NCBI GenBank assembly: GCA_963837515.1
Contig: CAWINT010000001.1
Coordinates: 124,001 to 188,000 of the forward strand
DNA: 64,000 nt
Source of the DNA: RYN-230 sp963837515
GTDB taxonomy: Bacteria; Actinomycetota; Actinomycetes; Streptosporangiales; Streptosporangiaceae
Direction of reading: 5' to 3'
A model generated the notes under the pieces. It was not told the origin of the DNA. It made no database searches and saw nothing but the letters and a program-made list of their open reading frames with translations. The translations under genes were made by a program, and so were the position numbers. Below are positions 36,647 to 44,338 of this stretch, piece after piece. Within the stretch, counting starts at the first letter, position 1. Each line of letters starts with the position of its first letter.

Positions 36647-38596
36647 ATGACAGTGACGCACTCGAGACCTGAGGATTCCCCGGCGCTGGCCGGGGCCACG
36701 GCGGCGCTAGGGCGGGCCCGCGACCACCTGCTCGGCCTGCAGCGCGAGCCGGGCTGGTGGCAGGGCGAGCTGGAAACCAATGTCACCATGGACGCGGAAG
36801 ACCTGCTGCTGCGCGAGTTTCTCGGCATCCGGACCGAGGAGGAGACCGCGGCGGCCGGCCGGTGGATCGCGTCCCAGCAGCGGGCCGACGGCACCTGGGC
36901 AAACTTCTTCGGCGGCCCCGGCGACCTGTCCACCACCGTGGAGGCCTACGTTGCGCTGCGGCTGGCCGGCCACCTTCCCGGCGCGCCGCACATGGCCCGC
37001 GCCGCGGAATGGATCCGGGCCGCGGGCGGCATCAACGCCACCCGGGTGTTCACCCGGATCTGGCTGGCCCTGTTCGGCCAGTGGTCCTGGGACGATTTGC
37101 CGGTGATGCCGCCGGAATTGGTGTACTTGCCCACCTGGATACCCCTTAATGTGTACGACTGGGCCTGCTGGGCGCGGCAGACGATCGTGCCGCTGACCGT
37201 GGTGGGCTCGCTCCGGCCGGTCCGGTCCCTCCCCTTCGGCCTGGACGAGATCCGGGTGGCTGGTGTCCCGGTAGGCCGCCCGGCCCGCAAGTCGGACCAG
37301 GCTGCGGACCGGACCGGCTGGGACCTCGCGTTCGGTGGCCTGGACCGGGCGCTGCACGTGACGCAGCGCCGTGCGTCCGGGCTGCGCCCGGTCCGGGCGA
37401 TGCGCCGCGCGGCGCTACGCCGCTGCGCCGACTGGATCATCGCCCGGCAGGAGCGGGACGGCTGCTGGGGCGGTATCCAGCCGCCGTGGGTGTACTCGCT
37501 CATCGCCCTGCACCTGCTCGGCTACGAGCTGAATCATCCGGTGATGCAGCGCGGGCTGGCCGGGCTGGACCGGTTCACCATCTGGGAGGACACCCCGGAC
37601 GGCCGGGTGCGCCGGCTGGAAGCTTGCCAGTCGCCGGTGTGGGACACCGTGCTGGCCGCCATCGCGCTGGCCGACGCGGGCCTGCCGGCCGACCACCCGG
37701 CCCTGGTGCGGGCGGCCGAGTGGCTGCTCGCCGAGGAGATCCGCGGGCCCGGCGACTGGCAGGTGCGCCGGCCCGGCCTGGCCCCCGGCGGCTGGGCCTT
37801 CGAGTTCGACAACGACGGGTACCCGGACATCGACGACACCGCGGAAGCGGTGCTGGCGCTGCGCCGCACCGCCCCCGGCACGGCCGGCCCGGGCGGCCGG
37901 CACCCGGCCATCGGCCGCGGGCTGCGCTGGATCACCGGCATGGCCTCCCGCGACGGCGGCTGGGGCGCGTTCGACGCGGACAACACGTCCCAGCTGGTCA
38001 CCAAGCTCCCGTTCTGTGATTTCGGCGCGGTCATCGACCCGCCGTCGGCCGACGTCACCGCGCACGTGGTCGAGGCGCTCGCCGCGGAAGGCCTGGCCGG
38101 CAGCCGGGCCGCCCGCCGCGGTGTGGTCTGGCTGCTGCGCGCCCAGGAGCCGGACGGGTCATGGTTCGGCCGGTGGGGCGCGAATTACGTGTACGGCACC
38201 GGCGCCGTGCTGCCCGCGCTCATCGCGGCGGGCGTGCCCGCCTCCAAGCCGGCCATCCGGCGGGCCGTGGCCTGGCTGGAAGCCCACCAGAACCCGGACG
38301 GCGGCTGGGGGGAGGACCTGCGCTCCTACGACGACCCGGCGCTGGCCGGGCAGGGCACCTCCACCGCCTCGCAGACCGCCTGGGCACTACTGGCGCTGCT
38401 CGCCGCGGGGCCGCCCGGCCCGGCCGCCGAGGCCGGCGTCCGCTGGCTGGCCGAGCACCAGCGCGACGACGGCACCTGGGACGAGCCGCAGTTCACCGGG
38501 ACCGGGTTCCCCGGTGACTTCTACATCAACTACCACCTCTACCGGCTGGTCTTCCCGCTCAGCGCGCTGGGCCGCTACCTGGCAGGCCAGCGGTGA
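36647..38596 (+). CDS. shc: Squalene-hopene cyclase
   Basis: A 649-residue class II triterpene cyclase that protonates and cyclises squalene to hopene at the membrane. The acid motif DIDDTA is at 394-399 (catalytic D396). QW repeats are plentiful: QQRADGTWANFF, QERDGCWGG, QEPDGSWFGRWG, QNPDGGWGEDL and QRDDGTWDEPQFTGTGFPG. The C-terminus GFPGDFYINYHLYRLVFPL is conserved. The ATG is preceded by AAGGTGAGG. It follows the prenyl synthase after 105 bases, the only real gap inside the operon, and overlaps the next gene. Confidence 0.96.
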   Translation: MTVTHSRPEDSPALAGATAALGRARDHLLGLQREPGWWQGELETNVTMDAEDLLLREFLGIRTEEETAAAGRWIASQQRADGTWANFFGGPGDLSTTVEAYVALRLAGHLPGAPHMARAAEWIRAAGGINATRVFTRIWLALFGQWSWDDLPVMPPELVYLPTWIPLNVYDWACWARQTIVPLTVVGSLRPVRSLPFGLDEIRVAGVPVGRPARKSDQAADRTGWDLAFGGLDRALHVTQRRASGLRPVRAMRRAALRRCADWIIARQERDGCWGGIQPPWVYSLIALHLLGYELNHPVMQRGLAGLDRFTIWEDTPDGRVRRLEACQSPVWDTVLAAIALADAGLPADHPALVRAAEWLLAEEIRGPGDWQVRRPGLAPGGWAFEFDNDGYPDIDDTAEAVLALRRTAPGTAGPGGRHPAIGRGLRWITGMASRDGGWGAFDADNTSQLVTKLPFCDFGAVIDPPSADVTAHVVEALAAEGLAGSRAARRGVVWLLRAQEPDGSWFGRWGANYVYGTGAVLPALIAAGVPASKPAIRRAVAWLEAHQNPDGGWGEDLRSYDDPALAGQGTSTASQTAWALLALLAAGPPGPAAEAGVRWLAEHQRDDGTWDEPQFTGTGFPGDFYINYHLYRLVFPLSALGRYLAGQR

Positions 38597-40152
38597 GCCG
38601 GATCGCGGTGACCCGCCCGCGCCCACGGGCCCGGCAGCCGGTGGTGAGCCAGGCCGGGCTGCTGGTCTGCGCGCCGCTGCGGCTGGAAGCGAGGGCGGTA
38701 CGACGCGGCCTCGGCACCGCCGGCCACGTCGTGGCCACCGGGTACGGGCCGCGCCGCGCGGCGGCCCGGGCGGCGGCGCTGCGCAAGGTGCCGTTCGGTG
38801 CGCTGGCGATCGCCGGGGTGGGCGGTGCCCTGGCCCGTGACCTGCGCCCGGGAGACCTGGTGGTGGCCAGCGAGGTGCGGGATGGAGACACCGTCATCCC
38901 GTGCCCGTCGGCCCCGCTGATCGCCGGGGAACTGCGCCGTGCCGGGCTGTCCGTCCGGGTGGGCCCGGTGGTCTCGGTGGACCATCTGCTGCACAGCGCG
39001 GCCGAGCGGGACCGGCTGGCCGCCAGCGGCGCCATCCTCGCCGACCTGGAGACCGCCGCCCTGGCCCGGGCCGCGGCCGGCCGCCCGCTGGCGGTGATCC
39101 GGGCCGTGTCCGACACCCCGGACCGGCCGTTGCTGCGTCCAGGTGTGGTGGGTGACGGCCTGGTGGCGCTGCGGGCGCTGCGCGCGGCCGCACCGGTGCT
39201 GGGCCGGTGGGCGGCGGCCGTGGCCGGCCGGCAGGTGCTGCTGGCCGGGCCGCGCTCGTTCTGCGCCGGGGTGGAGCGGGCCATCCAGATCGTCGAGCGG
39301 GTCCTGCAGCAGCACGGCCCCCCGGTCTACGTGCGCAAGCAGATCGTGCACAACTCGCACGTGGTGGCCGGCCTGGAGCAGCGTGGCGCGATCTTCGTGG
39401 ACGAGCTGAGCGAGGTGCCGGACGGGGCGCGGGTGGTCTTCTCCGCGCACGGCGTGGCGCCGGCGGTCCGCGCGGAGGCCGACCGCCGCAGCCTGGCCAC
39501 GGTCGACGCGACGTGCCCGCTGGTGGCCAAGGTGCACGCGGAGGCGCGCCGGTTCGCCACCGACGGCTTCCTGGTGGCGCTGATCGGGCACGCCGGGCAC
39601 GAGGAGGTCGAGGGCACCCTCGGGGAGGCGCCGGAGTCCATCGCGCTGGTCGAGACGGCGGGCGACGTCGGCCGCCTGCAGCCCGCGGACCCGGCCAAGG
39701 TCGCGTACCTGATGCAGACCACGCTGGCCGCCGACGAAGCGGCCGGTATCGCCGGCGCGCTGCGGGAGCGGTTCCCCGCGGCCCGGGCCCCGGGCAGCGA
39801 CGACATCTGCTACGCCACCACCAACCGGCAGCAGGCCGCCCGGGCGGTCGCCGCCGAGGCGGACCTGGTCCTCGTGGCCGGGTCGGCCAACTCCTCCAAC
39901 TCTGTGCGGCTAGTCGAAACCGCGCAGCGGGCGGGCAGCCCGGCCCACCTGATCGACGGCCCCTCCGACATCGAGCTGGGCTGGCTGGCCGGGGCGTCCA
40001 CGATCGGGCTGACCGCGGGGGCATCGGCGCCGCCCGCGATCGTGCAGGACATCGTCACCGCGCTGGGCGGCCTGGGCCCGGTCGAGGTCAGCGAGCGCGT
40101 GATCACCACTGAGAACATCCGATTCAGCCTGCCCAAGGAGGTTAGGCAGTAA
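38593..40152 (+). CDS. ispH: Fusion of HpnG-like phosphorylase and IspH
   Basis: A 519-residue two-domain protein. Residues 1-about 205 form a nucleoside-phosphorylase-like domain matching HpnG (LVCAPLRLEARAVRRGL, AGVGGALARDLRPGDLVVASEV, GPVVSVDHLL, ADLETAALARAA), which removes adenine from adenosylhopane. Residues about 213-519 are a complete IspH, the 4Fe-4S reductase of the last MEP-pathway step, with cluster cysteines C224, C308 and C406 and the histidine motifs VHNSHVV, SAHGV and GHAGHEEVEG. The GTG overlaps the shc stop and its TAA overlaps the hpnH ATG. Separate genes are the more usual arrangement, so this links precursor supply to side-chain processing in one polypeptide. Confidence 0.9.
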   Translation: MSRIAVTRPRPRARQPVVSQAGLLVCAPLRLEARAVRRGLGTAGHVVATGYGPRRAAARAAALRKVPFGALAIAGVGGALARDLRPGDLVVASEVRDGDTVIPCPSAPLIAGELRRAGLSVRVGPVVSVDHLLHSAAERDRLAASGAILADLETAALARAAAGRPLAVIRAVSDTPDRPLLRPGVVGDGLVALRALRAAAPVLGRWAAAVAGRQVLLAGPRSFCAGVERAIQIVERVLQQHGPPVYVRKQIVHNSHVVAGLEQRGAIFVDELSEVPDGARVVFSAHGVAPAVRAEADRRSLATVDATCPLVAKVHAEARRFATDGFLVALIGHAGHEEVEGTLGEAPESIALVETAGDVGRLQPADPAKVAYLMQTTLAADEAAGIAGALRERFPAARAPGSDDICYATTNRQQAARAVAAEADLVLVAGSANSSNSVRLVETAQRAGSPAHLIDGPSDIELGWLAGASTIGLTAGASAPPAIVQDIVTALGGLGPVEVSERVITTENIRFSLPKEVRQ

Positions 40153-41156
40153 TGAGCGTGTCCATGCGGCAGAGCCTGCGCATCGGGTCTTACCTGATGC
40201 GCCAGAAGCTGACCGGGAAGAAGAAATTCCCGCTCCTGGTGGAGCTGGAACCGCTGTTCGCCTGCAACCTGAAGTGCGCGGGCTGCGGCAAGATCCAGCA
40301 ACCGCACACACTGCTCAAGCAGCGGATGCCGGTCGAGCAGGCGCTGGCCGCGATCGACGAGTGCGGCGCCCCGATGGTGTCCATCGCCGGCGGCGAGCCG
40401 CTGATGCACCCGCAGATCGACGTGCTGGTGGCGGAACTGCTCAAGCGGAAGAAGTTCGTCTTCCTGTGCACTAACGCGCTGCTCATGCCGAAGAAGATCG
40501 ACAAGTTCAGCCCGTCGCCGTACTTCGCCTGGGTGGTGCACATCGACGGGCTGAAGGAGCGGCACGACGAGTCGGTGTGCAAGGAAGGCGTGTTCGACGA
40601 GGCCGTCGCGGCCATCAAGATGGCCAAGGAGCGGGGCTTCAAGGTCAACACGAACACCACCTTCTTCAACACCGACACCCCGCAGACGGTCATCGACGTG
40701 CTGAACTACCTCAACGATGACCTGGGCATCGACGAGATGCAGATCTCGCCGGCGTACGCCTACGAGAAGGCCCCGGACCAGGATCACTTCCTGGGCGTCA
40801 CCGAGACCCGGGAACTGTTCCGCAAGGCGTTCGACCACGGCAACCGGAAGCGCTGGCGGCTGAACCACACCCCGCTGTTCCTGGACTTCCTGGAAGGCCA
40901 GGTTGACTACGAGTGCACCGCCTGGGGAATCCCGTCGTACTCGCTGCTCGGCTGGCAGAAGCCGTGCTACCTGATGTCCGACGGGTACGTGCCGACGTAC
41001 CGGGAGCTGGTCGAGACCACGGACTGGGACTCCTACGGCCGGGGCAAGGACCCGCGCTGCGCCAACTGCATGGCGCACTGCGGTTACGAGCCGTCGGCCG
41101 TGCTGGCTACCACCAGTTCGCTGCGCGAGTCGATCCGGGCCATGCGGAACGTCTGA
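40152..41156 (+). CDS. hpnH: Adenosyl-hopene transferase HpnH (radical SAM)
   Basis: A 334-residue radical-SAM enzyme that joins a 5'-deoxyadenosyl radical to hopene, giving adenosylhopane, the precursor of extended bacteriohopanepolyols. The cluster motif CNLKCAGCGKI has C38, C42 and C45. Downstream are MVSIAGGEPLMHPQI, FLCTNALLMPKKI, WVVHIDGLKERHDESV, DEMQISPAYAYEKAPDQDHF and the C-terminal CANCMAHCGYEPSAV. It is the last gene of the operon, with its ATG overlapping the preceding stop, followed by a strong terminator. Confidence 0.95.
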   Translation: MSVSMRQSLRIGSYLMRQKLTGKKKFPLLVELEPLFACNLKCAGCGKIQQPHTLLKQRMPVEQALAAIDECGAPMVSIAGGEPLMHPQIDVLVAELLKRKKFVFLCTNALLMPKKIDKFSPSPYFAWVVHIDGLKERHDESVCKEGVFDEAVAAIKMAKERGFKVNTNTTFFNTDTPQTVIDVLNYLNDDLGIDEMQISPAYAYEKAPDQDHFLGVTETRELFRKAFDHGNRKRWRLNHTPLFLDFLEGQVDYECTAWGIPSYSLLGWQKPCYLMSDGYVPTYRELVETTDWDSYGRGKDPRCANCMAHCGYEPSAVLATTSSLRESIRAMRNV

Positions 41157-41462
41157 ACCCGCCTGCCTGCACCACCTAGCCGGGGAGCCGCCCTCAGGGC
41201 GGCTCCCCGGTTTGTTGGCGGAGTCGGCCGTCCGCGCCACCCGCGGGGACCGGAACCGTTGCCGGATCGAGACCCTTGCCGAGGGCAGCTTGCAGGTCAC
41301 TCTCAGGAAACGGCCAGAAACGCCTGCCACGATCTAACCGCGCATCCGCCCGGGACCGGCGCCAGGCCGTACCGATCCGGCGGGTGCCCATGCGCCCACC
41401 GTTTCCCGGCCAGCTGCCGACGGCTTCGCCCGCGGCTGCCCGGGTGTTCCGGGAGGAGTCTG
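41157..41462. other. Spacer between hopanoid operon and ABC exporter
   Basis: About 306 bases. It contains the hpnH terminator at 41180-41217, then GC-rich sequence. The exporter frame extends upstream to 41259 but reads as Arg/Pro-rich leader; a promoter for the exporter must lie here but I cannot pick it out. Confidence 0.5.
41180..41217 (+). terminator. Rho-independent terminator of the hopanoid operon
   Basis: A perfect 14-bp stem (41180-41193 with 41197-41210, loop TCA) is followed directly by TTTGTTGG. It lies 23 bases after hpnH. Confidence 0.85.
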
Positions 41463-42983
41463 ATGTTCTTCACCTACCTGCGGCGTGAGTTGCGCCGCCG
41501 GGCCCGTCAGTCGGCGTTCATCGCGCTCGGCCTGGCCCTCGGGATCGGGCTGGTGATCAGCGTGACCGCCGCGGCCACCGGGGTCAGGAACGCCCAGGGC
41601 ACCGTGCTGCATTCGCTGTACGGCGTAGGTACCGATATCACGGTGACCAAGTCGCCTACGGCCGGCTCGGGCGGCGGGTTCGGCTTCGCCGCGGGGGGCC
41701 GGATCGGCTCGCGCACCCGGCCGGCCGCCGGGAGCAAGATCCACATTGACAACCTGACCTCCTTCGGCCTCGGCACCCTCACCACGGGCAACCTCACCGC
41801 GGTCCGCCGGCTGAACCACGTCGCGGCGGTGGCCGGCGGCCTGCTGCTGACCGACCGGGTCATCACCGGGACCGTGCCCGCCGTCAACACCGGTGGCGGC
41901 GGCTTCGGGGGCGCCCCGGGCGGCGGGGGCGGCGGGGGTGGCGGCAGCTTCCGGTCCAACTTCCACGTCAACACGTTCACGGTGGACGGCGTGGACCTGG
42001 GCAACGGCGAACTCGGCCCGCTCAGTTCGGCCAAGCTGTCCGCCGGGCGGACGTTCACCGGCGCCGACGCCAGCTCCAACGTGGCCGTCGTCGACTCCAA
42101 CTACGCCACCGCCAACAAGCTCAAGGTGGGCTCGGCGCTGACAGTGGCCGGGACCAGCTTCAAGGTCATCGGTATCGTCAGCGTGCCGGCCTCCGACAAC
42201 GCGTCGGACGCCTTCATCCCGCTGGGCCGGGCCGCCGCGCTGGCCAAGATGACCGGCGACGTGAACACGATCTACGTGGCCGCGAACAGCGCCAGCAACA
42301 TCAGCAGCGTGTCCAAGGCGATCTCCACGCAGTTGCCCTCGGCCACGGTCACCAACTCCAGCGATCTGGCCGGCGAGGTCAGCGGCTCCCTGGCCAGCGC
42401 GTCCAGCCTGGCCAACAATCTGGGCCGCTGGCTCGCCATCGCGGTCCTGGCCGCCGCGTTCCTGCTGGCCAGCCTGCTGACGATGGCGGCCGTGTCGCGC
42501 CGGGTACGGGAGTTCGGCACGCTCAAGGCCCTCGGCTGGCGCAGCCGCCGCATCATCGGCCAGGTGATGGGTGAGTCGATCGCGATCGGCGTGGTCGGCG
42601 GGATCGCCGGGGTGGCGCTCGGCTTCCTGGGGGCCACCCTGGTGTCCAGGCTGTCCGGGCCGTTGACCGCCTCCATCGGCCCGACCACGGGCTCGGCCAC
42701 GCCCGGCGGGGCGCGGGCCTTCGGCCCCGGCGGCGGCTTCGGCGGCGGCTTCGGCGGCGGGGCCGGCGGCGGCACCGGATCCGGCCGGCCGGGCGGGTTC
42801 TTCAGCTCGCTCGCCCACGACGCTGGCCACACCGTCGCGGTCCACCTCACCGCGCCGGTCACCCTCAGCGCGGTGCTGCTCGCCGTGGTCCTGGCGATCG
42901 CGGGCGGTCTGATCGCGGGCTCGTTCGGCGGCTGGCGGGCGGCCCGGCTGCGCCCGGCTGCGGCCCTGTCCCGGGTCGAGTGA
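41463..42983 (+). CDS. FtsX/MacB-like ABC transporter permease
   Basis: A 506-residue permease with an N-terminal helix (FIALGLALGIGLVISVTAAATG), a large extracytoplasmic domain, and three C-terminal helices (LGRWLAIAVLAAAFLLASLLTMAA; SIAIGVVGGIAGVALGFLGATLV; LLAVVLAIAGGLIAGSFGGW). The motif VSRRVREFGTLKALGWRSRRIIGQVMGES is typical of FtsX/LolC permeases. Two long glycine-rich insertions occur, one of ten or so Gly at about 145-160 and GGGFGGGFGGGAGGG before the last helix. The start has GGGAGGAG upstream. With the ATPase 59 bases downstream it probably forms a mechanotransmitting exporter; substrate unknown. Confidence 0.87.
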   Translation: MFFTYLRRELRRRARQSAFIALGLALGIGLVISVTAAATGVRNAQGTVLHSLYGVGTDITVTKSPTAGSGGGFGFAAGGRIGSRTRPAAGSKIHIDNLTSFGLGTLTTGNLTAVRRLNHVAAVAGGLLLTDRVITGTVPAVNTGGGGFGGAPGGGGGGGGGSFRSNFHVNTFTVDGVDLGNGELGPLSSAKLSAGRTFTGADASSNVAVVDSNYATANKLKVGSALTVAGTSFKVIGIVSVPASDNASDAFIPLGRAAALAKMTGDVNTIYVAANSASNISSVSKAISTQLPSATVTNSSDLAGEVSGSLASASSLANNLGRWLAIAVLAAAFLLASLLTMAAVSRRVREFGTLKALGWRSRRIIGQVMGESIAIGVVGGIAGVALGFLGATLVSRLSGPLTASIGPTTGSATPGGARAFGPGGGFGGGFGGGAGGGTGSGRPGGFFSSLAHDAGHTVAVHLTAPVTLSAVLLAVVLAIAGGLIAGSFGGWRAARLRPAAALSRVE

Positions 42984-43042
42984 GCGGCCAGTCAATCCCG
43001 CCGGGCCGGCGGGGCCCCGTGCGGACAAGGAGAGGGAGCGTC

Positions 43043-43777
43043 ATGTACAAGCTGACAGGGGTCACGAAGCGGTACCAGAAGGGCCGGGCGACCGTCGACG
43101 CGCTGGCCGGTGTGGATCTGGTCATCGAGGACGGGGAGTGGCTCGCCATCCAGGGGCCGACCGGGCACGGCAAGACGACGTTGCTGCAGATGCTCGGCGG
43201 GCTGGACCGGCCCACCAGTGGCATCGTCGAATTCGACGGCCAGGATCTCACCGCACTGCGGGAAAGCCAGGTCACCCGGGTCCGGGCCACCTCGTTCGGG
43301 TTCATCTTCCAGACGTTCAACCTGGTCCCGACGCTCAGCGCGCAGGAGAACGTGGAAACCGCCCTCGTGCCGCTCGGCCTCGGGGGGCACGAACGGCAGG
43401 CCCGGGCCGCAGCCGCGCTGGAGAGCGTGGGACTGGGAGAGCGGCTGCGGCATCTGCCCTCGGAACTGTCCGGAGGCCAGCAGCAGCGGGTGGCGATCGC
43501 CCGCGCCCTGGTCAAGGAGCCGAAGGTGCTGCTGGCCGACGAGCCGACCGGCAACCTCGACGAGGACACCCGGGACGAGATCATCAACCTGCTGGGCAAG
43601 CTGTGGCGGGACCGTGGTCTCACCCTGGTCCTGGTCACCCACGACAGCCCGGTCGCCCGCCGGGCCCAGCGGATCGGCCTCATGCAGAACGGCAAGCTCT
43701 CCATCCGGCAGGACACCCGCGGTGCCGGTCGGGGGGAACCCCCCGGGACCACCGGCCCGGCCGGTGCGTACGCCTGA
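43043..43777 (+). CDS. MacB/LolD-type ABC transporter ATPase
   Basis: A 244-residue ATP-binding subunit. Walker A is GPTGHGKTT (K44), Q-loop FIFQTFNLVPTLSAQENVE, signature SELSGGQQQRVAIARAL, Walker B VLLADEPTGNLD and the switch His in VTHDSPVA. The NLVPTLSAQENV and PTGNLDEDT motifs are characteristic of the MacB/LolD/FtsE group and match the FtsX-type permease immediately upstream. The start is preceded by AAGGAGAGGGAG. Confidence 0.93.
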   Translation: MYKLTGVTKRYQKGRATVDALAGVDLVIEDGEWLAIQGPTGHGKTTLLQMLGGLDRPTSGIVEFDGQDLTALRESQVTRVRATSFGFIFQTFNLVPTLSAQENVETALVPLGLGGHERQARAAAALESVGLGERLRHLPSELSGGQQQRVAIARALVKEPKVLLADEPTGNLDEDTRDEIINLLGKLWRDRGLTLVLVTHDSPVARRAQRIGLMQNGKLSIRQDTRGAGRGEPPGTTGPAGAYA

Positions 43778-43875
43778 TCCGCGAGGACGAGCGCAGCTCC
43801 GCCGGGTAGGATACGCACACCGACGCGCCATCCCCCAGCCGGCTCGCTGGGACTGCCACCGCCAGAAATCGCCTA

Positions 43876-43910
43876 TCAATGTGATATCATATTTATAGAT
43901 GATCGGGTGA
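43876..43910 (+). promoter_or_regulatory. AT-rich promoter-like patch with TGATATCA palindrome
   Basis: A run of about 35 bases contains TATCAATGTGATATCATAT and TTTATAG, strikingly AT-rich in this genome. It lies 30-60 bases upstream of the small membrane protein start. The 8-base palindrome TGATATCA could be an operator and TATTTATAG a -10 region; assignment is by composition and position only. Confidence 0.45.
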
Positions 43911-43938
43911 CCGGCCACGCCCACAGGAGGCGATCCCG

Positions 43939-44226
43939 ATGAACGCACCCAACGGCAACACCGCTGCGGAAGGTCTGCGCGGGTGGTGGCTATCTCCCCG
44001 GCGACCCGGACTGCAACGCCTGATCAACCCGTGGGAGTACCGCCACCTCCGCGTCTTCGGGGTCACGCGCATGGCCGGTGGCAGTGTCGCGGCCGCCGCG
44101 GGCGTCGTGTGCCTCTCGTATCGCGTCTACGGATGGGCAGCCTTCTTCCTGGTCCTTGCGGCGCTGAATCTCGCGGGTGGCTACTGGTACATCACCATCG
44201 TCCGCTCCGCACCTGCCCGAACCTGA
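43939..44226 (+). CDS. Small membrane protein, unknown function
   Basis: A 95-residue protein starting at ATG after AGGAGGCGATCCCG. The soluble N-terminus ends in LQRLINPWEYRHLRVFGVTRMAGG, followed by two hydrophobic helices (GSVAAAAGVVCLSYRVYGWAAFF, LVLAALNLAGGYWYITIV). The NPWEYRHLR segment before the first helix looks conserved, but I do not recognise a named family. The strong ribosome-binding site and an AT-rich upstream patch suggest a separately regulated gene rather than a continuation of the ABC operon. Confidence 0.7.
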   Translation: MNAPNGNTAAEGLRGWWLSPRRPGLQRLINPWEYRHLRVFGVTRMAGGSVAAAAGVVCLSYRVYGWAAFFLVLAALNLAGGYWYITIVRSAPART

Positions 44227-44240
44227 GCCTGGTGCACCCA

Positions 44241-44317
44241 GCCGGGGCGGCGATGCCGTGCTCGCGGATCTTCCGGTAGATCGTCGCCCGGGACTGGATC
44301 TGGTCACCGGGGTGGCG
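44241..44317 (-). pseudogene. Helix-turn-helix fragment, probable transposase/resolvase scar
   Basis: The minus strand encodes AGWRHPGDQIQSRATIYRKI then REHGIAAPAG with a stop just before it. The SRATIYRKIREHG stretch is a helix-turn-helix of recombinase or transposase style. It has no start and no continuation, so it is at most a scar. Confidence 0.3.
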
Positions 44318-44338
44318 CCAGCCGGCTGATCACGAAAG

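Noticed and set aside
32178..41156. Carotenoid rather than hopanoid assignment for the HpnC/D/E-like genes
   Set aside because: Phytoene synthase and desaturase are related, but the presence of shc and hpnH in the same operon settles the hopanoid assignment.
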